Assembly (NCBI GenBank): GCA_030248065.1
Contig: JASAMV010002763.1
Location: 1 to 64,000, forward strand
DNA: 64,000 bases
Direction: 5' to 3'
Origin: Rhynchonema sp. JSB1_4
Taxonomy: Eukaryota; Nematoda; Chromadorea; Monhysterida; Xyalidae
Within the stretch, counting starts at the first letter, position 1; each line of letters begins with the position of its first letter. Made by a program: the position numbers and the translations under genes. Of the stretch, positions 10,345-23,500 are shown piece after piece. Below the pieces are notes generated by a model. It searched no databases, had not been told where the DNA came from, and saw only the letters and a program-made list of their open reading frames with translations.

Positions 10345-13300
10345 TGTGCTGGCTTGTTGAACGGATCGCAAGGGCCTGTAAATTGAGATGTTGACGATAC
10401 TGGTGCCATCTGGTGCCAGAGCTGGGTGCCATGGTACGTGAAAGTAGCCTTTATAAAGAACAAGATACAGTGCACAAGGGGTTTCAAAAATCGTATACCT
10501 CGGATAGTTACAGGATGCTATGCATGTGGACACCCTGCAATGCAAAATGTCCTTGCTTCATGGACGTAATTTCCGGGAGTAAAGCGATGCACCTAACGAA
10601 AATATAACTGCAAAAACAACTATGTTATGAGCTTATACACAGGAGCACAGACAACTATCGTTAGCAGGCTCACGTTTTATCTCCATTTACAGCTATTAAG
10701 CGGGCTGTAACAGAAGATAATGACACCTGCTGTTGCACTGTGGATGTGTGAGACTCACTGTGCAGTGCGCAAGCCGAGCATAACGACCACCTACTCGCCT
10801 GCAGGCCACAGTCAAATATACTGTACGTATACATAGCTGTGATCAGAAAATGGAAAACAGAATTACCTATCTTCTGTGAAACGTGAAACCAACTGGGATT
10901 AAAAACAACAAAGTCGACAACTGTCGCTTGGACACGGTCACAAATGCACGTGCTGGTTTCCGGTGGACCGCAAATGACTAACTGCTGTGTCTTCACAAAA
11001 AAGAGTATCTGAGAACGAAAATTTATGCCTGCTTGTACCGTCAAGCGCTGTACCGTAAGTTCACCGCTGGAAGTAGGCAATACATCAAGCGCATAAAAAA
11101 GTGTCACGCCACATGGTGCAACTCAACATTATACCGTAGCAGTTGAAGTGCAAAATAGTAGTTTGATAAACGTCTGTGGTCCGGACACATTCTAGCCCGA
11201 TAGCTTCGTTCGGTCAATTCAATTCAGTGGCAAAATCGAATTACCACCTGCCTATGTAATTATGTACATGTCAGTTAGTTTGCTCCACTGTTACAGCAAT
11301 TGGACTACGCGAGAGCTCACTTTCATCAAACATACCATAATGCATAATCAGGTCAAAGTTTGTTGTACTAATTTATGCTCAAAGAATGTCTTCCTTTACT
11401 TTACGTTTGGGCGAGGTTTTCTTCATCGTAAAATAACCCATTGCCCCTAAGTCTAAGCCTACGGAACATGGGATCGTTTGTTTCTTCTCGAGGTTCGAAT
11501 TCTGAATCAGAATTCCACTGACGGAATCAATCATTACGATAATGTCGTTTTGTGGCGAAAGAACTGAAGTCTAACTGAGCGCTAGGTTAGTGAAGTGTCT
11601 GAACATTAGCTGAGATAAAAGAGCATGTCGGAAACCACAAAACAAACGTTGCCATCTGACACCACAAGTATACTGCACTGTTATAGTATATATTTGTGCA
11701 CATGATAATGAGGGCAGTGGAAAAGCAGATCAATATCACTGCAGCCAATTCAAGTTGCCATCACTCACAGCATGATAGTGAGTGACACTACTAAAAATGT
11801 GCACAAGCCAAACTACGCAATGTACATGACGTATCGCAGCTTTTTGCATACTTTTATGTGGCCGTAAACCCATCTGTGGAAATATTCTGGTGGTATGTTT
11901 ACAAGGGAGACCAAGAGAACCCCTGTTTGAAGCCAACGAAATGTCAATGCGAACAGCAAACTCAAGCTGCGTGCTTTATGCACTGTTTAACGTACAATTA
12001 TTTGCACACCTGGTGAACATTTAGGTATGTACTGTATGTATTGATATCAACCTTTCTCGCCGTTTCCGTTGTAATGACGAAGACACATTTGTTGGCACAT
12101 AAACCCATTTCTATGATATTTGACGTCGAATACGAGGTTGAACAGCAGATGTGTTATATCAGCTGATCTTGAGAAATATAAGCAACAGGAATGAATGGCG
12201 GACGGACAATGGAGCAAAGCCGGTTTGTGCAAGACCACTTAGAGCAAAGGAAAAGAGCAGCAAAAGTGCAGAACCCAACATGACCAACCTGGGCCTGAGC
12301 GCAACACAAAACTAGAAGTCCAGCTCAAGCCTTGCGCCTGATGCCAAATCGAGCCTAAGCCGCTTAAAGAAAAACAAGAATATTGCTCATCTGCAGTCTG
12401 CTCTTTCTTGCTCAATGAGATCTTGCTCAAACTGGCCTTGCTCACTTGCCCGGCCACCGAATAAATTTGGGCCTCATGTGGGTCATAAAAAATCACATTA
12501 CCCTACGAAAACTGTATCGACAAACGGACATTTGGACAGACAATTGGACGACAGACAAATGTACAAATGTATCGTTACACATAAAAGCAAGATTCAACTT
12601 TTCAATTTGACGAGAAAACTTTCTGTTAAATCGTACCTACAATATGATGGTGTTGATAAAAGCGACATTGAAGCATCTTAAAGCGTGCGAAAGCGGCGCG
12701 TGATGTGCGTGAACCGCACGAAAAACATTCGCAAGGCGCTTTTGTATGTAAAATACTTTTTTCTTCAGATACTTTGTGAAGCTAAAGTATACCAGTGTAA
12801 GCGGAAGTTCCTATTCTCAACATTTTGATAAAAATGCGCGCAGCCTTGACTTTAATTTGGTAAAGTTCGCTGCAAAGCACCAGTGTGATTAACATGGGCG
12901 TTGCCAACAGCCCCACTGATCATCATGTAAAGAATCTGTCTGTGAGATTTAGCCAGCAAAAAAGAAACCCAGAGTACTCATTCCTTTTCGTTACGTTGGG
13001 CGTTGGGGAGCTAAAAGTGTTTATCCAGCATTGCCCTATACACTTAGAATATTTTTAGTGGTTCTCCGCTGGGAGTTCTCTTGAAATTGGCACAATTTTC
13101 AGTGGCAGCACCACCGAACCCATGTTGCGCGCAATGAAAATATAAATTGCACTATCTTTTGCGGTAGCCCAAAGAACACGTTGTTGGCTGCAATTTGCCC
13201 ATTTGGTATACATTTCGGAATTTTTAGAAAGCAAAACCAAGGGAGCCATAGCTCCGTAATATGTTTGTCGGTTGAATACAAATTTTAGATACATAATTGC

Positions 13301-13412
13301 GCATAAATTATGCTGAATAAAGAGATTCGTAATTGTGCGATTATGGGGCCTATGAAAGAGAGGGGCCGTAACCGGAAGCATCCAGCACCGAGATTATACA
13401 TACATTGTAGCT
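10345..13412. other. Gene-poor stretch upstream of GPCR 1
   Basis: Presumed promoter and 5' UTR side of GPCR 1 (minus strand). No family is recognisable in any frame and the short open frames look random. A ctaagtctaagcct sequence near 11448 resembles a decayed telomere-like repeat. No RNA gene seen. Confidence 0.45.
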
Positions 13413-13415
13413 ACC

Positions 13416-14327
13416 GAACAGGTTTGTAGTGAGACCGAGACCAAACATCCAGCCAGTAACAACACTGCAGAAGCAGGTGTGCTGGAACTGCCTACAGTAT
13501 AGTCCAACCACGAGCTGGTTCCAGCTGGCTGTCCTCAATTTGTTGCGTGCTTACGCGAACAGCAATGTTGTTCAACACACAAATGTTTTGGGCAGGGTTG
13601 GAAAAAAAAATTTTTTTTTAAACAAGTTTTTTTAAAAAAAAATTTTTAAAAAAAAATTTTTTTTTAAAAGTCTGAGATTCGGGGAAATTTTACCAAATTT
13701 GCCTAAAAAACGCGCAAAATCGCGGAAAAATGCAACTTTAATTGGCAAGTCACTTTTGTGACTTGGTTTGCATCACTTATCAAGGGTGTTTACGTCATTT
13801 CGGTGCGATCCAACAGTCTGTGCTTGATATGGACCGCTGATTGCTGCTCTGTGGTATCGGACACAACAGTTTGTGGCCGAATAAGCAAGATTCACTTACA
13901 TTTGGGGTATCTTAGGTACCAAATACATGCTCCAAAGGTGATTTTGTGAAGAAAATTTTTCGACCCTTGAGAAAAAATGACAAAAAATAACCGCCAAAAA
14001 GGCCATTTTTGGACGTTTTAGAACATTTTGTTCCCCCGAAAATTTAAAAAAAAAATTTTTTTTTAAAAAAAATTTTTTTTTCAAAAACCAACCTTTTTTT
14101 GCCCAACCCTGGTTTTGGGCGTCAAAAGGGAATTTACGCACCGAGGTGGAGAGCGTGTTTTTACCAAATACATGCGTTTCTCTTTTTTTCGTTTTCGAAC
14201 TACGTGGAACCGGAACATTGTTGGATCTGCCCAAGCCAACTTCGGAAAAATTTGTCTCATGCGCTCGTGGTTGGACTTTGGTCTCGGCTCACTTTACTTC
14301 ATTTGCGACATTGGCAAAATGGTATAA
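13416..14327 (+). pseudogene. Open frame split by a hAT MITE (hypothetical exon)
   Basis: On the plus strand the frame before the MITE (to 13592, reading NVVQHTNVLG) and the frame after its second target duplication (from 14120, reading VKREFTHRGG) become one frame when the element and one 8-bp duplicate are removed. The result is about 125 codons without a stop, ending CDIGKMV at 14327. A possible acceptor, ctaccgaacag, lies just before it. I do not recognise the protein. If it is a real exon, the MITE has broken it; the continuity could also be chance. Confidence 0.3.
13593..14111. mobile_element. hAT MITE, 519 bp, with 8-bp target duplication
   Basis: Inverted ends start CAGGGTTGG (13593) and end CCAACCCTG (14111), followed inward by long A/T homopolymer tracts. 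GTTTTGGG flanks both sides exactly (13585-13592 and 14112-14119). CAGGG ends and an 8-bp duplication are diagnostic of the hAT superfamily. No ORF. Same terminal family as 18419-23543. Confidence 0.9.
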
Positions 14328-14751
14328 TTCAATATTCCAGTATATACATGTGAAACTGACACGCGGCTGGCTGTTTTCAGGTGGGTCAAACCAAAAAAGC
14401 AAAGCAAACGCAGCGCTGTGTTCTTGCAAGGGTCAGTGGTGTCACGTTGACGCATACAAGCAAATTCGTTTGGCTTGGGCTTCACAGTCCACCCCGGTAA
14501 TAGGGGACCGTAGTGAAACTCCAACTGGGTGACTCACTGTTGGCCAAACAACATGAACTCTCTCTCGCCCACAACCATAGTACTTATAGCATTGCGCAAC
14601 TGAAACACATCACTGTTTGTGCCCCTAAATCTCCTAAAGGCAACAACTCTTCTGAACAACCGTTTCATTCAATAGTAAAAATTGTCGAGTTCCATCGACT
14701 GAGTCACTATTAGGAGGATTGACCGCAGCCATGCATTGACCATGTCCCATA

Positions 14752-15124
14752 CAGTGGCGGATCTAGCTTTTGGCTAAGGGAGGGGCCAAATCCAAAAAGT
14801 CATTTTATCCAGTGCTTGTTCCATTTTTGAAAAATCATTTTTATCTTGAGCTTGTTTAGAATTTCGCACTTTTTACACCAAATACAAAACAAAATGTAAC
14901 AATGCGCGTGAAATTTTGGCATTTTTTACGTGCGCGAGAGCCAAATTTCATCGAAAATGGGTGTGGGTGTGACGCGCGAAGGACTTCTGAAGTGTATCAG
15001 AGTGAAAATCCTGCGATTTAGGGGGTCCTTTTTCCTTCTTCCTACCGAAACGGTGGCCCCCCTTCAGGGGCCAAATGGACCAAAGGGGGGCCATGGCCCC
15101 TGTGGCTTCCTGGATCCGCCCTTG
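14752..15124. mobile_element. hAT-like MITE, 373 bp
   Basis: Left end CAGTGGCGGATCTAGC, right end the inverse of CAAGGGCGGATCCAGG. The flanks gtcccata (14744-14751) and gtcccatg (15125-15132) match at 7 of 8 bases, as for an aged hAT 8-bp duplication. Noncoding. Confidence 0.75.
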
Positions 15125-16531
15125 GTCCCATGTGTAATCTCAGAAATGGATACCAACTTGACAAGTGTTCGCCGCGCACTATACTTGGGATCGAACATGT
15201 AGAAAGAATACCAAACGGACACGGCATGAGCGACAATGTTTTCTCAGTTGCTTTTTATTCTCGTTACTTTTGCGAACAAGCAGTTGTTGTGACTGACGGC
15301 AGAGCAGCTAACATCTGGTTCTCATTTATTCTAGAAAAAATACGTGACCAGAACTGGTTTAAAAGATTCAAAGGGGTTTCGAACCCTAATCATCATTCTG
15401 AAGAAAGTGCGGGATCACATTTGACAAGCAGCATATCCATATTGCGATAGTGTGTCATTTCACATTGATACAGCGTGTGCAGCCTTGTTTCTGTGTTGAG
15501 AGCTGATGGTAATAAGCTGTGTACACAAGAAGAATTTCTCTCAAAAAACAATGGGTTTTTAAACAAAAAAATTGGGTTTTTCTGCGATGACAGTGCACAC
15601 GGCACAATGGAAACGGAAGCATCTGACTGAATATTGGTCGAATTTCGTTTTCAACGTTCTTTAACTTGACAAATGACATGAACATGGGAAAGTATGTGTC
15701 CGCGTCAAAACTTTTCCCGGGTCCGAGTTGTGCGAGCACGCCAGCCTCCGGGCAAGAATAACTGTAAACAAGCGTGTTTACCGTACCCGTACAATACGTA
15801 CATACATGTATGTATGTTATACGTTACTGTGCCCATGTTGTCTATAGCAAGAATGTCATTCTAATAAAGCTACTTACGACGACCTGCCTGTTTTTCGTTC
15901 GCCATGTTATGACTCAGTAAACGAAATAAACATGGCACCAATGACAAACCTGAAATTGTAGCAAGTACATATGTATACAGTACACAGCATCGGCCAGCTA
16001 ACGAATCCATGAAAATAAACGAAGCTAATGTGACCGATAGAACTGCACCACACGATGAACGAATGGTTCCGCTTTAAAACAAACATCCGGTCACAATTAA
16101 GACTTGCTGATGCGTTGAAGCCCCGTGGGAAGTCGTTAAACATGGAAACCGTTCAGCAAAATGAGTTTTGCAGCCCGCTGGAGCTGGACGGATGAGAACC
16201 TGGAACGATGCAGTAGTGGCATGGTACAGCAATTTTTCTTTTTTTAAACAGCACACAGTTGCGGTGACGATAGAACGTTGCCAATTGTTTGGTGGCTGAC
16301 ACAAAGAGTTATATCTTGATCTGACATCGGCAATGACAAATGTGGGCAGACACCAAATGAACGCAGTACATAAATATGAACCACTGTCGTCAACCACTTT
16401 GCAATCAGTGGCTGTCTCAAAAACAGATCTACGCAACACCTGACGACGCAATGGAATCCCAACTGCAGCAGGTACTGAACTGAAAATAGTTCGATTTTTT
16501 GGCTGTTGACACAATTGTCCGCGAGCTATGG
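15125..16531. other. No gene recognised
   Basis: AT-rich sequence with scattered short frames on both strands. No protein family, tRNA or clear repeat stands out. Confidence 0.4.
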
Positions 16532-16861
16532 TATAGTCCATCCATCAGCTCATGTCACTTTGTGATGCTGCTGGCCGACTTGTTCCCTTCCTCCACGTTC
16601 TAATGAAAAAGAAATTGAGATTCCTAAAAAAATTAATTTTGCTCCTAAATTGTGATTTTTATGAAATTCACGAGTTTTATCCATTTTAATTTGATTTAAT
16701 TTTAAATTTGATTGAATTCAATCATTTTCAACACATTCTATCATTTTTTATTTTTTTTGCATAATCGGTCTCACTCAATTTCTCTTTCATTAGAACGTGG
16801 AGGAAGGGAACGAACAAGCCAGCAGCAACACAAAGTGTCATGAGCTGACGGACGGACTATA
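16532..16861. mobile_element. TA-flanked MITE family 1, copy A
   Basis: Both ends are inverted copies of about 75 bp beginning TATAGTCCATCCATCAGC and including ttcctccacgttctaatgaa. TA bounds each side, as in Tc1/mariner nonautonomous elements. The centre is A/T-rich. Copy B lies at 29403-29733, and a lone half end lies near 38758. Confidence 0.8.
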
Positions 16862-17310
16862 CTGTACCTACATGTACCTTAATGACTCAGAGTATCGCTG
16901 GGCGCCCGCTCTGTTTTCGCCCCCGAACGTGGGTTGCGGTTTATTATTGTGCTTGTGTACTTTATACATCTGAAATTGGATAAATCGGGTAGGCGGGTTG
17001 TGTTTATCACATTGCTCCACGCACCTGGTGTATGTGATGTGACGGGGATGCCAAATGAGAGCCTGTTTGTGGCGAGCTTCTGTGCCTATTTTTAGTGCTG
17101 TAATGTGAGGCTGGATCAAATCATGATTGGTAATCTAGTGGAATTGCAGCATTTGATTCAATTTCTTGAAAACAAGAACAGGAATGAGTCAGCACACAAC
17201 AACACCGAAAATGATCTAATACTCTAAAATTAAATCACGCTGAATCATGGAGAGAAAATTGTAGTTTCTCTGGCCGACCGACGACGTATAACCAACAAGC
17301 CACAACATAC

Positions 17311-17502
17311 AGGCAAACTACACCAACACGAGCCCGATTTCGAAGGTGGGGTGTGTTCAAAAAACGAATAGAAAGAGAAAATCATCATGCTCCGCGTTGT
17401 ATTCTTCAACGTGTAACATTTTCCAAATCAGCAGCCACGTCAGAATGTTTCACTATTCTGCCAGCTGCGAAATCGGGCTCGTGTTGGCGTAGTTTGCCTT
17501 TA
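17311..17502. mobile_element. MITE family 2 (AGGCAAACTACACC ends)
   Basis: Inverted ends of about 33 bp containing caacacgagcccgatttcg at 17311-17344 and 17468-17502. Related sequence occurs inside the foldback spacer (about 27665-27778) and the end motif recurs at the last bases of the window (63968-63995), so this is a dispersed family. Confidence 0.7.
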
Positions 17503-17546
17503 CAAATCAATTTAATTTGTACAATGTACCTTACTACAAATCAGTT

Positions 17547-20500
17547 TTAATCAATAATGCCCGGATCAACCACAATGTCCCCGTTGATGACCATGTGGTT
17601 GTGTATCAGCTGCATGTGAGGTTCCACAATCCTCCATTTTCGCTGCTGGGGCATCGGTATTCCAGCTTTGAGTCCATCGTTAATCTTCGACGTCAGCAAT
17701 TCGCCCATCACAACCTCGAACTCGAATAAGTCGTTCTGGCTGAAGACCGCTTCTGATCCCTCAGCGTTGAGAATGAACGTGCACCTGTCCAGTTGTGCCT
17801 CACCGATCGCTCGCTCACCCCAAAAGCCGAACAGAATGTCAATTCTCACGTCCATGTCTGCCTGGATCACCTGTCGCACAAGAGTCAAAGGGGTTGCTTC
17901 AATGACCTATACTGTATGTAAATAACTGACTGCAACCTTAGCCCATTTGGGTACATACAATAGGTAGTCAACCTGTTTCCGTTGATTCCCCGATCGTTCT
18001 GAACGAACGAATATTGTAGTGAGGCACTTGACTTCCAGCTTGATCAGATCTTCAACAATTCGTATTTCGGGCGCTTCAGTTGTTTGAAACATCAGGTCTA
18101 TCAAGTGATCTGGGTAGTTGTGGGCAATCGCAGGCATTATATCACCAGCGCATCGGCAGTCGATGAAACGACCTAAGGGACGACTTCGTTCATTTGATAT
18201 TTTATCAACGTACATGTTCATGATACCGGTCTGATCTAAAACCTACAAAGACAAAACAATTACATACATACATAACTGTAGCACCGTGGAGTGCTATACA
18301 GTATAGTACACATTACTGCACGTGGTATACCTTTGCGCACTCAAGATTCCTTTAACCTGTTTACTCCTGAATGGTACACTGTTTGGGTTTCCTGGACTTT
18401 GTTTTAGGTGGTTGTGTGCAGGGTTGGATTAAAAAAATTTTTTATTATCGAACTTTTTTAAAAAAAAAACTTTTTAAAATTTTTTTTTAAAAATCACTTT
18501 TTTTATTTCGGACCCCCAAAAAATTGGTTTCTAGAAAAATGAAATTTCTGAAATCATGTTACTTAGGTATGTTTTGAGGGACACTAAAGAGAACTTGTCC
18601 ACTGACTTGCATGTTTATGTCGATCACCTGCGATCTAGCCCATTTGGTCATAACTTTGAGAACCCGCCCGAAGGTAACTCTGTGGGCATATATGACAAAG
18701 GGAAGACCAACCTTCTGTTTGTGAATTTGGGGATAAATTTGAAGAGAGATAAAGAGTTACACCACACTCATGTTGTGTGACAAAAGCAACAAATGACAAA
18801 TCCACACAACTGCAAATAGGCGAGCAAAGTGGAGTCTGTCGATAGCTTACGTCGATAGCCCAATAACTGCACAGTATACGGTATGGGGTGTCCTATAAGC
18901 AAGAAGATATCCATGATACTTCATGGTTAGAGTTTACTCGAACGCGTAAGTATCCAAGTTGTCGTTGGGGATACGACACGTGAGGGACACGTGAAGTCAA
19001 GGGACATAAGTACACCGGTACTGTGATTGGTCGGTTTTGAATTCAGTCCGGAAAGCACTATGCGTGCAGGCGAGTCAACCTGCGTAAATGAGCAGTTCGG
19101 TAGATGTTCCCTTGCGTGACTGTGTTGTGTGAACGTTCGTTATGACGTGGTTAGCGATCGTTCGAGTGAGGGATTAAGTCTCTCCTTTTTTGCGTGTGTC
19201 GTATGGTAAATTTGCATACTTTGCGTACAGTAACTTTTCTTGTTTTTATAATCCATACCTTATGTGTGTGATGTATCCTTAGACACTACGTCCCAAAACC
19301 TATATAAGCAATCTTCACTTTTAGTAGTTACTGAAAAAGTCTTATCCGCCTTCACCCACAGTGACCTACTATTGGAAAAGGTCGTTCGTCTCCAAGCCAA
19401 TAAAAAACCTTCGACGCTTGATTGATTCGCAACGTTGGTTTTGGTTTGTGATTCGTCCTATTGCATGTATTATATATTTATGTACCTAACCTAACCTGAC
19501 TGGGACTTCCAGCTTTTGCAGATTTTCTAGATCAGGTACCGAGGAAGCTTGATTGATTCGCAACTCGGTCCGGGGAAGCTTGATTGATTCGCACCCCGGT
19601 TACTAATCCAGTCGACAAACTTGATTGATTCGTGCGTCGACTCATCGGTGTGGCTTGATTGATTCGCAGCACCGATGCATTCTTCAAGCGGCGAGTCCAT
19701 TCGTCGCGAACCAATGCCGGACGTCAATTCCCGGAAGAACAATCAGGTGCCGGACGTCAATTCCCGGTCGAACAAGGCAATACCGGATGCCAGTTTCCGG
19801 ACGAGAACCGCCGATGACCGCAGCAGTCCGCCGAGGCAGGGAGAACAGACAGGCGGATGGATAGGTCAGTCGGGCGAGGCAGTGTATTCCACAGGTCGCG
19901 GGAGGACCGAATGGAAGTTCTGGGATGATGAGGAGAGTGATAGTGATGTTTCGTTTATTGAGAACCATGCTTTTGGGTTTTCGGAATGCATCGACCGTCA
20001 TTTGAAGGACCGGAGGTCGGATGCGGAAGTCAGTCAGTTCGAAGACCGCTGTAGTGCGAGAGTTGATAAGTCAGGAGATCGCAACTGTGGTCAATCGGAC
20101 CAATCAGATAGACAATTGTACCGACCGGACATGAGAGCTGGACGGGCGCAGGCAGCGCAGGAGTTCCATGCTGGGTCCGTGCGGGCGGAGCTATCGGAGG
20201 CTCAACAGTCAGATAGAACGAACATTAGAGCTGGACAAGCGCAGGCCGCGCAGCCGTTGCCACTGCCGTGCCGAAAGTCAAGACCCCTCAAAACCCATCG
20301 GACTTCCGCCCCATCTCCAAATTACCGCTGTGCTCAAAAATCGCTGAGAAGCACGTTCGAAACATCCTGAACGGGTTCATTGCCCCCAAACTCTCAGAAA
20401 CGCAGTTCGGTTTTCGTGGAGGTCGGTCTACAACTGAGGCCCTGTTGCATTTCAATACTACAGTCACTCGTGCTCTTGATGTTTCAAATTCTGTTGTTGC

Positions 20501-23500
20501 TGTGTATTTTGATGTTCGAAAAGCTTTCGATACCGTTCCTCACAATCTATTATTGCGTGTGTTACAAGACGATTTCAATGTTCCACCCGATTTATTGTTG
20601 TTGGTTCAATCCTATTTGTCTGATCGAACCCAATGTGTGAATGTAAATGGTGTGTGTTCTGATTTCTTGTCTGTTCTCTCGGTGTGCCGCAGGGCAGTGT
20701 ATTAGGACCTATTGTTTCTCGCATACGTCAACTCTGTTGCAAAACTGCATTTCTCTCCGTGTTCACGTATTATTCTCTATGCTGATGATCTGGTACTGAT
20801 TCACTTCATGTGTACATCTGACTGTGAAAAGCATTTGCAAGAGGATGTGAACTTGATTGTCGAGCACTTCTCCAAACACAAACTTCTCTCCATTAATTCT
20901 ACCAAAACAAAACTCCAACAATTTGCTCGCTCAAGTTCATGTCCCGCTGTCCCTCTATTGTGATTGATGAATGTCTGATTGATGTTTCGATGCAAACAAA
21001 TATCTGGGTGCTGTTATTGATTCCAAGTTTGATTTTGGTCTGCATGCTACTGCCACGTCTGTGAAAGTGAAGAAAATTGCTGGTTCATTGTACCGTACCT
21101 TTCGTAAGATCTACCTGTGTCTGTATGCGTTATCTGTATCAAACCTTATTTCTCTGTCATGTACTATTCGTGTGAGGGACCTATCCTGTTCATGACTATT
21201 CACGTAATTTGTTGGAAAGAACACAAAAATCCATTATTCGCATGTTCTCTGGCAATTTTGATCGGTCTGTGTCATATTCGCAGTTGTGTTCAATGTTTGG
21301 TGTTGATTATGTGGGTGTCACTGTCATGAAACGTCGTCTGAGATTGATGCATTCTTATGTTCTTGGTATTCGCGCTGCTCCTATTGACTTAATTTCTTCA
21401 TTTCGATTCCAATTCTCCTCCAGTTCTCTCTGATCATTCTTCATTTGTTCCCACGTGCTAAACTCTATTCTCTACCAGTGCTATTGTTATCATGTCCCAT
21501 CTTTACAATGCTTTACCTGATTTTGCTGTTTTCCTGCGAATGGGCATATTCAAAGGAGTCATTCGTTCGCAAAGCTTGATTGTTGAATTGTTGTACAAAT
21601 TGCGATTGCTGCCAGTGAAATTTATTCCGTCCGTGTGTGAAATGTAATTGACCGATCATGCTGTGTTTCTGTGTTTTCTGTGTTTTTTGCTCCTTATCAT
21701 CATCTACACCTCTCATCCGAATATCCACTGGCCCACTAAACACTTGTAATTATTTATGGTTTCGTCGTTACTGTCCAGCTTATGCGTGTTGTTGACGTTA
21801 CCATGTTGCTTCTGATGCAATAAAAAACTTGAACTTGAACTTGAGGGGTTCCATGCTGGGTTCGTTCGAACGGAGCTATTGGATGCTCAACAGGCGCTGC
21901 GGGCGCAGGAGTTGTACGATGAATGGTGGAAGGAGGCACGGACGCGCAAGGCGCAGGAGATCCGTGCGGAGAAGGGACAAGGAGTCCGAGTGGAGGAGAG
22001 ACAGGATCGTACAGCGAAGGGGCAGGAAGCCCACGTGGAGGAAGGACAGGAGTGTCTGGAAGAGGAAGGGGCGCGGAAGGCGCGTGAGATCCGCAAGGCC
22101 AAAGAGCCGGGAGCGAAAGGGCAGGAATCTGGACGAGTGTCGAGAGGACAGGAAATCGGACAAGCGCAACTGGCGCGACAGATCCGTTACGTGAGTTCGG
22201 ATACGGGAACCGGACGTACGCGCGTTCGTGAGAGATATCAGTCTGAGTCAGAGTCGATCCGGGAGAATGTGCTCGACCTGTACTCGCAGGAGGAGCTCGA
22301 CGAAGACCAGATACGTGAGGTATCGTGGCAAGAGGATTGGTTGAATGCACCCAAGTTCGCTGAACCTTGGCAGTTGCATGAAGAAGTGGTTGATATCGTG
22401 TTTACCACGCACAGATACAGTGACCATCTGTTGAAATGGTTGTATGCAGAGGAGCTACCCCATGATCGATTGCTTGCATCCAGGATTTCGGAGTATTTGA
22501 ACGCGATATCGCTGACGTATGAGCCTTTGTGTGAGTTTGATAGCCGGTGTCTCGCCGAGGTTCGCGGATTGTGTGAGATCGAGAGCGCACGGGATCCGAG
22601 GTCCGCCAAGACGCGTCAGTTATTTGACCAGTGGGGCGAGATACTCGATAACCGAGTGCCGATACGAGTGCTACCATATGGAGACCGCCACAGTCCGGGC
22701 ATGCCACTGCAAGAGGGTTCCGAACCCGTGACTTGTGGATTATACAACGATATGTGTCGGAATGAGGACCCGATGTTGTCCATGCCGAATGTGCTTGAGA
22801 ATGCGCTCAGAGCACGCACACGGTACTCCGACCTACCCGAACTGGACTACCCAGTGCAGCCGCACACCGTCAGTGTGTCGATGCGTATAGTGCCAGTCGG
22901 AAAGACGCAATCCCTGTGGCATGGTGCCTCAGTTGAAGAGTGTATGAGCAGCCAGCAGGATGAAACAGGCTGTGGCACGCCTGAAAGTGCTACTGGAGGT
23001 CCCAACCAAACTAAACAGAAATGTGAGTACGACGTACTGTACGAACCGATCGTGAAGTGTGTATACTTCGAACCGGGGGGAGAGTTGAGGATGGCTGACT
23101 ACAATCTCCGATTGGGTCATTTCGAAGGGGATGTGAAACGCCCGTCGATAATGTCTATTCCGGTGGAACTCGTTCTGTCGTCTAGACCCGACGGAAGGAT
23201 AGTAACAGCTGTTACGCGTGGTGGTTCTTTGAACACCGAACAGCACGGAACCCGCACCACTTATATAATACGTGCAGCGATTGTTGGGATGTCTGGGAAC
23301 TGTATGAGTCCATTACAACGCCATTTTAAACTGAAATATAAGCGCCGCAGGCGATTTTTTGAGAATGATGAGCAATAAAACGCATGAAAACATACATTTT
23401 TACCTTAAAAAAGTGAGAAAATAACGAAAAAAAGAGAAAAAATAATAAAAAAAAGTGGACTTACTTTTTAAAATTTTAAAATAAAAAAAGTGGCCAACTT

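Noticed and set aside
13350..13538. Minus-strand hydrophobic frame as a GPCR helix exon
   Set aside because: No receptor motif and no matching neighbouring exons; the plus-strand frame across the MITE is a better reading.
20268..20963. Reverse transcriptase as a functional gene
   Set aside because: Frameshifts and a stop between motifs A and C, 5' truncation, and nesting in another ORF show a dead LINE fragment.
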